From NCBI GenBank assembly GCA_024509875.1, contig JAMPIV010004939.1, forward strand, positions 204,001-268,000: 64,000 nucleotides of DNA. The letters run 5' to 3'. The position numbers were made by a program, and so were the translations under genes. Below are positions 36,901 through 46,098 of the stretch, piece after piece. How positions within the stretch are numbered: the first letter of the stretch is position 1; each line of letters opens with the position of its first letter. This DNA comes from Oreohelix idahoensis (taxonomy: Eukaryota > Mollusca > Gastropoda > Stylommatophora > Oreohelicidae). The notes beneath the pieces were generated by a model. It was not told the origin of the DNA, did no database searches, and saw only the letters and a list, made by a program, of their open reading frames with translations.

Positions 36901-37316
36901 ACGTGCCAGTGGAACAAGAGATGACAAGAACCAGACAAGTGCCAGTGGAACAAGAGATGACAAGAACAAGACACGTGCCAGTGGAACAAGAGATGACAAG
37001 AACCAGACACGTGCCAGTGGAACAAGAGATGACAAGAACCAGACAAGTGCCAGTGGAACAAGAGATGACAAGAACCAGACACGTGCCAGTGGAACAAGAG
37101 ATGACAAGAACCAGACACGTGCCAGTGGAACAAGAGATGACAAGAACAAGACACGTGCCAGTGGAACAAGAGATGACAAGAACCAGACACGTGCCAGTGG
37201 AACAAGAGATGACAAGAACCAGACACGTGCCAGTGGAACAAGAGATGACAAGAACCAGACACGTGCCAGTGGAACAAGAGATGACAAGAACCAGACAAGT
37301 GCCAGTGGAACAAGAG
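33905..37316. repeat. 36-bp satellite array (about 94 units)
   Basis: The unit contains 'gacacgtgccagtggaacaa' followed by 'gagatgacaagaacaa'. 36 bp is 12 codons and no frame of the common unit has a stop, so very long frames exist on both strands; they are not genes. Variants alternate aacaag/aaccag and CACGTG/CAAGTG. A few truncated or inserted units (about 34226, 34427, 35165, 35570) break the phase. The array sits in the receptor intron between the stalk and TM exons. Confidence 0.97.
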
Positions 37317-37372
37317 CTTGAGTTTGTTGAAGGCCAATGCTCCTGGCGGAGCTCAAGGGTGGTGAATGGATG
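37317..37372 (+). mobile_element. RTE-like LINE 3' terminus abutting the 36-bp array
   Basis: Reads 'LEFVEGQCSWRSSRVVNG', the C-terminal signature also seen at 6166 and 42995. The array begins immediately upstream of it. Confidence 0.65.
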
Positions 37373-37531
37373 AACATAAATATTATCAATCTATATAATA
37401 CATATTTCTCATTCTTGTTTCCTGTTTGTGATTGTGGCTGATCCAAGTGTAATCCCGAAGCGTCCAGTGTTTCTAGTTTATTGCTTATTTGTTAAATTGA
37501 CTTCACTACCTCCCCCCAATTATTATTTCAG

Positions 37532-37633
37532 TCGACACCGGCAGTCTACCAATGACAGTGCTGATAGTCATGCTGGTACTAATATCGGTGCTACTTTTTC
37601 TGGCAGTGTTTTTGCTGTTACACCGGTATCGCA
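37532..37633 (+). CDS. Membrane receptor, transmembrane exon
   Basis: 102-bp exon between a pyrimidine-rich acceptor (tattatttcag, ending 37531) and a consensus donor (gtaagt at 37634). In the frame continued from the stalk exon it encodes a short DTGSLPM lead, about 23 hydrophobic residues starting TVLIVMLVLISV and ending FLLL, then HRYR, a basic stop-transfer. This is a single-pass, type I topology segment. It begins after one codon base and ends with one, so both introns are phase 1. Introns on either side are 6.5 kb (holding the 36-bp array) and 5.7 kb. Very likely a genuine exon; the family is not identified. Confidence 0.78.
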
Positions 37634-37639
37634 GTAAGT

Positions 37640-38085
37640 TCATTATGTTAAGACTAGCAATAACCCGTCAACATTGACAGGTTATTAATTATAGTGTGTT
37701 GTTTCTGTTACATGTATTACAGACGATACTATCACTACTGTGGTCATTTCATTGCAGGCGACCGTCATTAGATATTTGTAGTGAAAATTATATAGATGTA
37801 TTAAATATGAAGACATGGAGTAACCTTACCTAAATGACATGTGCAGCAGTAATAATGATCTAATGGACCGTAAATTGACTAAATAATTAACATTTCTTTT
37901 ATGACAACATGTCTCGTAATTGTTCGTGCATCTTTTAAAATCTTGCCCTGGTCGACTTACTGCCTCTGAGAAGCCTTGGTCAACTTACTGCCTCTGAGAA
38001 AAGCGTTTGAAGTTTGACGAAACTCCAGTTCATGTACTGTTTATCAATTGTGTTGTTGGCTTCTTTCCATAATCAAACTGTTCAT
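37640..38085. other. Intron sequence without assigned features
   Basis: A short direct repeat (cttactgcctctgagaa) occurs near 37957 and 37984. Nothing else seen. Confidence 0.5.
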
Positions 38086-38245
38086 GCACACCGTCATTTT
38101 GCGCACTTTTTCTATAATCGAGAGAGAAAATATAAGGGGAAACAATACAATTATTGTCTTTCAACCACAGTTGCACTCCCTTAGCTGTGGTTAAAAGTTA
38201 ATGTACTCTCTCGAAAATAGAAAAAGTGCGCAAATGACGGTGTGC
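38086..38245. repeat. 160-bp near-perfect hairpin (foldback element)
   Basis: Arms of about 40 bp beginning GCACACCGTCATTT, with the complementary arm ending AAATGACGGTGTGC. A smaller nested inverted pair, AACCACAG / CTGTGGTT, lies in the loop. It looks like a foldback or MITE-type element. No target duplication is clear. Confidence 0.8.
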
Positions 38246-38489
38246 AAAATGTGACTGACCGACCGACCGAAGTACTTCGGCGGGAATTATGGTATTGAAT
38301 ATGATGTCATTAGCGTTAGCACAAAGCGAAACAATTTTAGTGAAAAACACAAAGATATAACTCACTAAAAAGTTCTTAAGTAGAGAAAAGATCAGTCGAA
38401 TGAAGCATAAAAATATAAGAAAACAACCAATTGAAAATTTTACAGAAATTGAGTTATACATTCATTCATTCATTCATTCATTATATCTG

Positions 38490-38725
38490 TGAAGCCAAGA
38501 CTTTGAACAAATTCAAGCCAAACTTTCATGTCTTGCGCCATCCTTTAAAAGTATTCCATGTGGTCCGTGTCCCTCTCAAGTCTGTCTCCAGTTCTTTTCT
38601 CCGTGTATTTTAGTCCTCACTCTATTTCTCATCCTGTGAAGATTCCAGAACAAGCACGTCCTTGTAACGCTGTTATCTAGTTTCCCCACCGTGTGTGTCC
38701 TATCCAACACCAGCGCCATTTTCTA
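38490..38725 (-). mobile_element. RTE-like LINE 3' end, minus strand
   Basis: The reverse strand carries the same order of blocks as 5950-6190: an 'RWCWIGHT'-like region, then the 'FWN.QG'-like block and the basic tail. Decayed by frameshifts. Confidence 0.6.
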
Positions 38726-38799
38726 ACCTCTAGTCCCACTGGTATTTATCTGGTTGTATCCATTTGTGAGAAGATCGGCTACCACGACAAGTATGAGAA

Positions 38800-38985
38800 A
38801 CTAAGTGCCAGAGATCCAGACCTCCAGAACGACCCAGATTTCATTGGGAGGACAACATTAGACAATCTCTGAAGGACCGAGGACTAGAATGGAACCAGGC
38901 CAGGAGGAAGACAGCCAATAGGATTGTATGGTGCTCTCTCTTTCAAACCTCCACACCTCACGGTAGAAGAGGAACGACTAAGTAG
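38800..38985 (+). mobile_element. Non-LTR retrotransposon tail
   Basis: Frame with 'WEDNIRQSLKDRGLEWNQAR' and 'RKTANRIVWCSL', then 'cacctcacggtagaagagga' and an AGTAGAAGTAGTAG tail. Shares its end with 33440-33480. Confidence 0.7.
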
Positions 38986-39329
38986 AAGTAGTAGTATCAC
39001 ATATTCCAACATTGGTGATCTTGTCATCCCAGTGCAATCTTTCTATTCACATCAAGCAGCTATGACAGCGCCATCTTGAGGTCTGTCGTTCTAGGCGCTG
39101 GCCCCATCTGGGCAGTCATATTGTCTATGTGGTTTAGTGCCTTTTGATCACGTTATCTTCAAGCCGATTTATTACAAGGCCATAATAAGCCTACGAATTA
39201 GTTGTGTTTTTGCTCTAGTTGTGTAAATCTGTGTTTTCATGCATTCTGGAGCAATAATCGCGTGTGTTATCTGTGTGGCGCAGATTAATCCGCGTAGAGC
39301 GCAGTAAATTGAGTGGTTAGGCCAGGGCT

Positions 39330-39443
39330 TATAAAAAGGGGTAGCAAGCGGCGAAACCGGTCTATGTTTGAGAGAGCCGCCCAGTGAGAACAGACTAAGA
39401 AGACACACAAGAGCCAAGCTGTAAATGCCTTGAGCACGTGAGT
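39330..39443 (+). promoter_or_regulatory. TATA-box promoter-like site with a downstream splice donor
   Basis: TATAAAAAGGGG at 39330, a purine-rich leader near 39370-39420, and a GTGAGT donor at 39438. It could be the U3/R region of an unrecognised LTR or an internal promoter within the receptor intron. No coding frame is attached. Confidence 0.35.
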
Positions 39444-40510
39444 TAATTTAAATTAGCATTAGTTTTCTAGGATTCTGAAATTATATCGATGTGGCTATTT
39501 TAATGTTTAATGGGATAGATAGATAGATAGATGTGAGAGTTTAAGAGCGATTATTTCATTCTTCAGAAAGGCTATTCCACTGGAAATTTAGATAAGATTA
39601 ACGATCGCAAGATAGTAGCCTCGTGGTGATAAAAGGCGGCGATAGCGAGTCTGATTAAACACGCTCCGCGTGGTAAACCTATAATATGTTATGCCGAGCG
39701 ACACGTTGTGTATTTAGTCCCAGTTTGGCTTAAGTCGAGAATAATTATATTGTATTCTTTATGTAAGAGTAATTTAGTGTATTTCACGTTTATTGATAAT
39801 TCTACTGTATATTTAATGTGTTACTGTGAGGTGAGAATATGTATTTAGATTTCTGGAGAGCGCGAGGCCACTCCTTTGTTGAGACAGGTGTTTCTCTGTT
39901 TGCTCCTGGTGGAGCATGGAAACACCAATGCGGCTGGTGTCCACCACAAGCCAACAGAAGCATTTAGATGCTCTTGCAGTAGTGGTTTCGGTAGCAACCT
40001 ATGTTACCCGGTGCGATTGCCAGCCTCATGCACAACACCATACTAGTCGCATTGGACGACACGCATGAGTGTGTGAGATAGTTGATGATGTCAGGTGGGC
40101 GCATGTTTTCTGTATGGTAAGTGTTATTATCCATGCTATTGATGTTCACTTAGACGTTGTTTTATTTATTATTTTTCAGACAGTCTATGAACACTGACTG
40201 GGTGTTTGTTGGATTGTTTGTTTGGTGTTCGGTAGAATTAAATGTTGATCTGCTTAAGGCTTTGGGTTGCTTGAATTGTTAAGTCTGCTGCTGAGAGGGT
40301 TGCACGCAACCAATAATTGCAACCCCTGTCAAGCGATCCTTTATAAATTTTCTTAGTGCACGGGTCTTGGGTGTGAGGTACCCCTAGCGCCCCTGTCACA
40401 CAGCCATTTAGGAAAGTATGTAACTTCTTCATTGTTCATTAACGTCCCTGAAGAAGACCTTGGAGTAGTAAAGTGGGTTGTTTCTATGTCGCTTATCCCA
40501 CTAAAAAAAT
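39444..40510. other. Intron stretch without assigned features
   Basis: Small GATA run near 39516. No exon or clear element found. Confidence 0.45.
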
Positions 40511-40738
40511 GTAAAGGTAGTCCCATAGCAAATACTGCCGTATTGGAGTGAAGTGTTAGAAGCTATACTATGCCCAGTTTTGAGAACAATTCCTCACTGC
40601 CTTTTCCTTTCTAAGTCAAAAAGAAAATGAGGTACCCATTTACAGCTGGGGAAACTGGAGCGTGATGCCACCATGTTTCAAACCCGGTACCTTGGCCGAG
40701 AGATACCAGCGCTCTATCCATTCTGCCGATCGAACGCT
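40511..40738 (-). mobile_element. tRNA-derived SINE (copy 2)
   Basis: On the minus strand: a 'gatcggcagaatggatagag' head, a B-box-like region, 'cagctgtaaatgggtacctc', 'aaaggaaaaggcagtgagg', then 'cggcagtatttgctatggga'. Same layout as copies 1, 3 and 4. Confidence 0.85.
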
Positions 40739-40814
40739 CTTTTCATACATGCTTTCATTTATCCCACTATTTGTTGTGCATGACAATGCCAGTAACTAGC
40801 TCGGTATTACGTTG

Positions 40815-40905
40815 TTTTTTTCTGTTGTCTAAGTGTTCTACTTCTTTATTTCTTACGAGTGCCTGAAAAACATACCTTTATATTTGTCTAATATTAATTT
40901 AATGG
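40815..40905 (+). repeat. Third copy of the 13043/13435 repeat
   Basis: 'ttctgttgtctaagtgttct' through 'gtctaatattaattta', about 90 bp with few changes. Confidence 0.85.
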
Positions 40906-40921
40906 AACTATTTATGTACAG

Positions 40922-41180
40922 CAGCGGTAGGTAACTCAGGAGCTGCGGGAATCTACTTTGGAAACACTGAGATCTTTGAATGTCTACATTGACATAATAA
41001 TGTCTATTTTCAGGCTTCAAAGAATTTTTACTAAGTGTAGCTTATATGTAAATCTCACTAGCTTCGAAATTTTTCTCTCCCCCCCCCCTCCCCATTTTTC
41101 CGTCACCGAGAGGTCGACCAAATCAATACATGTGATCTACTGGTAGATCGCGAGTGACTGGTTGCAGCTGGTGGACGGTG
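40922..41180 (+). mobile_element. Possible hAT-type MITE
   Basis: Starts 'cagcggtaggtaactcagga' and ends near 'ctactggtagatcgcgagtg', a pattern seen in hAT-derived elements. The first part resembles 62138-62270. Interior decayed. Confidence 0.4.
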
Positions 41181-41299
41181 TATATAATTATATCTTTTCC
41201 CTTAATCTCTCTATAGAGTAAAGGCCATTATTTATTTATACTGAGCTGTCTTCTCCTGTTTATATTCTTTTTTTGTCTTCTTTATACATCTTATGATTT

Positions 41300-41600
41300 T
41301 GAGAACTTCCTGTTCCATTGTCTATTGGATCTTCCTTAATTTCGTTTACCTTGGGGGTTCAAGTACAAAAAGTGCCTTGTAATGTTATCAACAGGTTTCC
41401 CCACTACGTGTCTATCCATCACCAACAACTTGTCCTCAAGTCTTGTTTCATACTGGATCTGTCATGTGACTCCACATTGATGATCCTGCCATCCCAGTAT
41501 AGTCCTTGTATTCTATGCAAGCCCCTATTTAACGATGTGCGTTTTTGGCTATCTAAACTCCTGCAGGATTGGGGTCGCCACGTCATGCACTACAGTCCTT
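41300..41600 (-). mobile_element. Decayed LINE fragment, minus strand
   Basis: Blocks such as 'ccttgtaatgttatcaacag' and 'ttgatgatcctgccatccca' parallel LINE-derived sequence near 38660, 39015 and 62670. Confidence 0.45.
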
Positions 41601-41669
41601 TATTACCTCTTACGACATGCATGGTAAATTGTAATGCTGCTTTCATTTGCTCGTCTAAGAAGCTGTGAG

Positions 41670-41945
41670 AAGATGACGCTAGTGCTGCATAGGACACACA
41701 GATAGGACACACAGATAGGACACACAGATAGGACACACAGATAGGAGACCTGTGAATAGCATTACAAAGAAATACTTGTATTGGAATCCCCAGGATAAGA
41801 TTAACAAAGGGAGACCAGAAAATACACGGATAAGGGAACTGGAGGCATAAAAGAGAGGAATAAAGGAGACATAGAAAGACCCGGAATCTGGTGAGACGTG
41901 ACAGGATTAATTGGTATGGATTTGTTGAAGACTTATTCTCCTTAG
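41670..41945 (+). mobile_element. RTE-like LINE 3' end
   Basis: 'tattggaatccccaggataa', 'acggataagggaactggagg' and the end 'tttgttgaagacttattctc' match the family. A short 'ataggacacacag' tandem repeat lies near its start. The LINE end is the start of the 29-bp array. Confidence 0.65.
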
Positions 41946-42740
41946 TCCCCGTGTTGAAGAGTTATTCTCCTTAGCCCCCGTGTTGAAGAGTTATTCTCCT
42001 TAGCCCCCGTGTTGAAGAGTTATTCTCCTTAGCCCCCGTGTTGAAGAGTTATTCTCCTTAGCCCCCGTGTTGAAGAGTTATTCTCCTTAGCCCCCGTGTT
42101 GAAGACTTATTCTCCTTAGTCCCCGTGTTGAAGAGTTATTCTCCTTAGCCCCCGTGTTGAAGAGTTATTCTCCTTAGCCCCCGTGTTGAAGAGTTATTCT
42201 CCTTAGCCCCCGTGTTGAAGAGTTATTCTCCTTAGCCCCCGTGTTGAAGAGTTATTCTCCTTAGCCCCCGTGTTGCAGGGTTATTCTCCTTAGCCCCCGT
42301 GTTGAAGAGTTATTCTCCTTAGCCCCCGTGTTGAAGAGTTATTCTCCTTAGCCCCCGTGTTGAAGAGTTATTCTCCTTAGCCCCCGTGTTGAAGAGTTAT
42401 TCTCCTTAGCCCCCGTCTTGAAGAGTTATTCTCCTTAGCTTCCGTGTTGAAGAGTTATTCTCCTTAGCCCCCGTGTTGAAGAGTTATTCTCCTTAGCCCC
42501 CGTGTTGAAGAGTTATTCTCCTTAGCTTCCGTGTTGAAGAGTTATTCTCCTTAGCCCCAGTGTTGAAGAGTTATTCTCCTTAGCCCCCGTGTTGAAGAGT
42601 TATTCTCCTTAGCCCCCGTGTTGAAGAGTTATTCTCCTTAGCTTCCGTGTTGAAGAGTTATTCTCCTTAGCCCCCGTGTTGAAGAGTTATTCTCCTTAGC
42701 TTCCGTGTTGAAGAGTTATTCTCCTTAGTCCCCGTGTTGA
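41925..42740. repeat. 29-bp satellite array (about 28 units)
   Basis: The unit contains 'ttgaagagttattctcctta' plus 'gcccccgtg'. The first unit is continuous with the LINE 3' end (ttgttgaagacttattctcc). Variants: agcttccgtg, agtccccgtg. Confidence 0.97.
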
Positions 42741-42754
42741 TAAAGCAGGAAATA

Positions 42755-42960
42755 AAGAACAAGATTACTACACACCTCATCCATGTCGTACACACCGACT
42801 AGCATGAGGTTGTCCATGATGGCTGGCTACTTCATAATTAAAACATATTGCCACGGAAACTATTACTGCAGGAGCATGTGAATGTTTGGTATAAGCTTCG
42901 TGCATGGTGGGACCAGTTGAAATAGTAGTTCCATGCTCCGTAAGGAAGGCAAAGGAAAAT
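42755..42960 (+). repeat. Dispersed repeat family B, copy
   Basis: 'aataaagaacaagattacta', 'acatattgccacggaaacta' and 'tagttccatgctccgtaagg', in family order. Confidence 0.65.
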
Positions 42961-42994
42961 GATCACGATACGCTACTTATGATTCATTCATTCA

Positions 42995-43190
42995 TTCATA
43001 ACCCTCCACTCCCAAAGGAGCATAGACCTTCAACAAACACATACCAAATCCTCTTGTCACGTGCCATCATCTCAAGTTCTTTCTACGTTCTCCTTATCAT
43101 TTTCACCTCTGTTTCCAGCTCTCTTCTCCGTGTGCTTCTTGGTCTACCTCTGCCTCTCTTGCCCTGGGGGTTCCACGGGTGGCTTCTTAT
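42995..43190 (-). mobile_element. RTE-like LINE 3' end, minus strand
   Basis: The minus strand reads a 'RGRPRSTRRRELETEV'-like basic block, then 'MARDKRIWYVFVEGLCSFGS'. It ends near the intron 3' part, about 140 bp before the receptor exon. Confidence 0.75.
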
Positions 43191-43329
43191 GATGCTGAAG
43201 GATTATGAAATCCTGTGCTTTTCATTCAGATCGCCATAACACACTAATAATTCTTATTACATCGATTTCTTTAAAAACAAACAACAACATCAATACTAAC
43301 AATAAATCTCCAACATTGTCATCCTGCAG

Positions 43330-43545
43330 GTCGATGCCAGAGCAGAGATGAGGACATGTACAGACCCCCGGCCTACTGTCTTGCGCCCGAACATCACCTG
43401 GACTGGGGAGACAACAGCTCCAGCGTTAAGAGCAAAGGTTCAGCGAGGACATTGAACTCGAGAAGTCATTACAGTATAGCGGCTCATCACATGCATATGC
43501 CACTCCCTCCAATACCACACTCCAATGTCCCAAGACGTGGCAAAA
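43330..43545 (+). CDS. Membrane receptor, first cytoplasmic exon
   Basis: 216-bp exon from an acceptor (atcctgcag) to a donor (gtaacg at 43546), in phase 1 at both ends and in frame with the TM exon. It encodes 71 residues, including DEDMYRPPAYCLAPE (a YxxP motif), a Ser/Lys/Arg-rich stretch, SHYSIAAHHMHM and MPLPPIPHSNVPRR, a PxxP-type SH3 ligand. If the donor is not used, the frame runs only seven codons further (SNDILYI) to a TAG at 43566-43568, giving a short-tailed form. The YxxP and PxxP motifs indicate recruitment of SH2/SH3 adaptors to the inner face of the membrane; that role is inferred from motif only. Confidence 0.78.
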
Positions 43546-43568
43546 GTAACGATATTTTATATATTTAG

Positions 43569-43799
43569 TATAAGATCCTTATTTTTGTTGTAGATTAATT
43601 CATTCTTTCATCTTTTAGCTCCAAATGGAGCATAGAACTTCAAGAAATACCACATGCTAATAAATAATAATAATAATCATAATAATAATCCTAATAATGA
43701 CAAATAATTATAAAGTTGCATTAAAAATAATTATTTTTTGCTATCCTATGGTGACCGCTCAAAGTCTTTCCATGTGTATTTTATCGCCTTTTTTCTGTG
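43569..43799. other. Intron start, AT-rich
   Basis: Contains AATAAT runs and a small LINE-like piece near 43610-43655 on the minus strand. No exon. Confidence 0.5.
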
Positions 43800-43885
43800 T
43801 TTTATTTCCTACACCGCATAGTGTGTTTATTGTCCTACACCGTGTAGTGTGTTTATTGTCCTACACCGCGTAGTGTGTTTATTGT
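43800..43885. repeat. 26-bp satellite, left edge (3 units)
   Basis: Three units of the array at 46099-52372, separated from it by the solo LTR. Confidence 0.93.
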
Positions 43886-46098
43886 TGTCGTAAATTTATT
43901 TTGAGAGAAAAGAGTCGTAGAAATAGTGGTCCGGTTTAGAGTGGAAAATGATGATGGAAAGTTCAGTGATAGAAAATGTAGATATTAAATAGTTGCTTCA
44001 CAGCGTGCTGGAGGAGAGTAAAGACAGACTTATTTACGACAAATCGCTTCTCTCAATCTTCTCTTCCGCTCTCTTGGTCAAACAATTATTTGCCAGTTTT
44101 CCAGACTCGCATCTGCGCGCACACCGATTTGGTGTTTTTTCACACACACAGACGATGTAGATACAAACTATATTAAACGAATAGGGGAAAAGTTGGGCTG
44201 TGGGTATGTCCAACACCGTACTAAATGAGTTTATGTGATTTTATTCACTTTAAACATCAATCACTAACAAATATCAGGTATTACATAAATTATCATAAGT
44301 ACACAAATGCAAATAACAAATTTGGGAGGGGTGAAGAAGATTGGTATCGACTAAGCCCTTCCCGCTTATTAGACAAAGATAAACCCAGTCCAGAGATTGA
44401 TAATATCAGGAACATAGGTACGTTAACCTAACAGTGAAGTTAATTACTCTGAAAGAGGGGTTACAACGTTAGGCATAGGTGATAGAAAAAAACCTGTTCT
44501 TCCCAGCTGTTCTTCCCTTTACTAAGCAAATGGAAAGGAGGGGGTGTTTAAACAGCGTTAACCAATTAGCAACGCCCCCTGAAAGGAATAATGCAGGGAA
44601 TTACAGAAAAAATTGTATTACTAGGCAAGAAAGTTAACAACAGGTTTACAAAAGAAAACGATTAAATTTCCTGTCATTCATGCACACGCGTGAGGATCCA
44701 CACTCTTATACTCACACACTTACCGAATGCAGCCTCAGACGATCCATAAAAGTATATAAAAAACAGCAAGTACTCTTTCGACATATGAACTGTCTAGTCC
44801 TTCGATGTCCCGCCCCAGATGTTTGCGAGGGTTTGTTGGTAACAAATATTCTCACTTATCGCAAGACTTGAAGACTAAGAGTTCTCGTGTTTTTATTATA
44901 TATATAAAAGGAGTCTATGGGATGGCACTAACACAGTTCGGCACAGGGGTGAAAATGAAGTGGTCTCTTTTAATCCTCCGCTATGGTAAAATTCCTTCAA
45001 TGCGTGATGATAGTTTTATTAAATCCAATTGAGGAAAAAAACTAGGCTCAGTCACAGTCAGGAAAATATGTACTCTCTCACAGTAAACAGTAAATATGAT
45101 ATCGCTACTGGCGATGATTACCTTCCAGTTTATCTTACAGGTTTGTAAGGGTAATTTGATGATTATTCTTTAAAATGTTCTTGGGTGGGCTTTATTTCAT
45201 TTAATTCTGACAGCTAGGTCGCAAAAAAAGACCGCCACAAGATTATATTTTAAAAGAAATGTAATTCTAGTGGTTAAAACACACATCTATAAAACTAGGA
45301 CTTAACTGAATTTATTAATTATAAATTCCTTCGGGACTTTAAAAGTTAATTTAAGCATCTATTATCTTTTGAAATAATATAATAGATAGATCATTATATT
45401 TACAACTGGAACTATTGAGATGGTTTAATTTAATAGATTTAAATTAACACAAACTCCATTGAAATAGAATGACTGAACTAGACCACTGATCACTTTACAC
45501 AATATATATTACCGCTTTGCACAGAATAGAAATCACTGCAAATATATATATAAAATCCAGGGGAAAATCTATAACAAGATTTCAATAAAGCTAGTGCTTC
45601 TGTAAAAGTCTGGCCAGCGAGTGATAACGTGTCTAGTCTTCATGGTCTATTTAGCTAAAATGGAATGTAAGTTGAGTGGGACATGATAAACTTGACAGCT
45701 TATTTGATCTCACGAACTTTTGGGGATCTGACCGCCAAATCAAGAGAAGAAACCGCACCCTGGTCTTCGTATCTCCGCTCGCTGCTGCCCGTTTCGGCTT
45801 TCCCCCGTTTGCTCGGTTCTGCGATTGACACCGAGACGCGAAAATAGCGGCAAGCAGCTGCGTCTCATAGCAGGGACCACTACTGTCTTTGATAACGCCG
45901 ATAGTCTCCCCTGAAATCCCTCAGTCTGTCTCTTTGATCTCGTGCCGCATACTAAATGAGTCCCGGTGGAATGAGTTCTGGCAAACGAAAAGTTACAACA
46001 AATGTTCAGGGGTTCTAATGTTATGAAAAGCTAAAAGTCCCTTTAAATCATCCATCATATCAGGGAGAATTCACTTGTCAAACTAGACGTACGTCACA
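43886..46098 (-). mobile_element. Solo LTR of the Gmr1-like family inside the 26-bp satellite
   Basis: 2213 bp, TGTCGTAAATTTATTTTGAG to CGTACGTCACA: the reverse complement of the 2.43-kb LTR with several small deletions and many substitutions, so older than the other three. Flanked by ATTGT at 43881-43885 and 46099-46103, a 5-bp target duplication that falls within the satellite unit. No internal element sequence remains, which fits LTR-LTR recombination. Confidence 0.93.

Noticed and set aside
33800..37446. Very long open frames (up to about 1190 codons) on both strands
   Set aside because: They come from a 36-bp unit without stops, are present in most frames on both strands at once, and have no domain, start context or splice structure.
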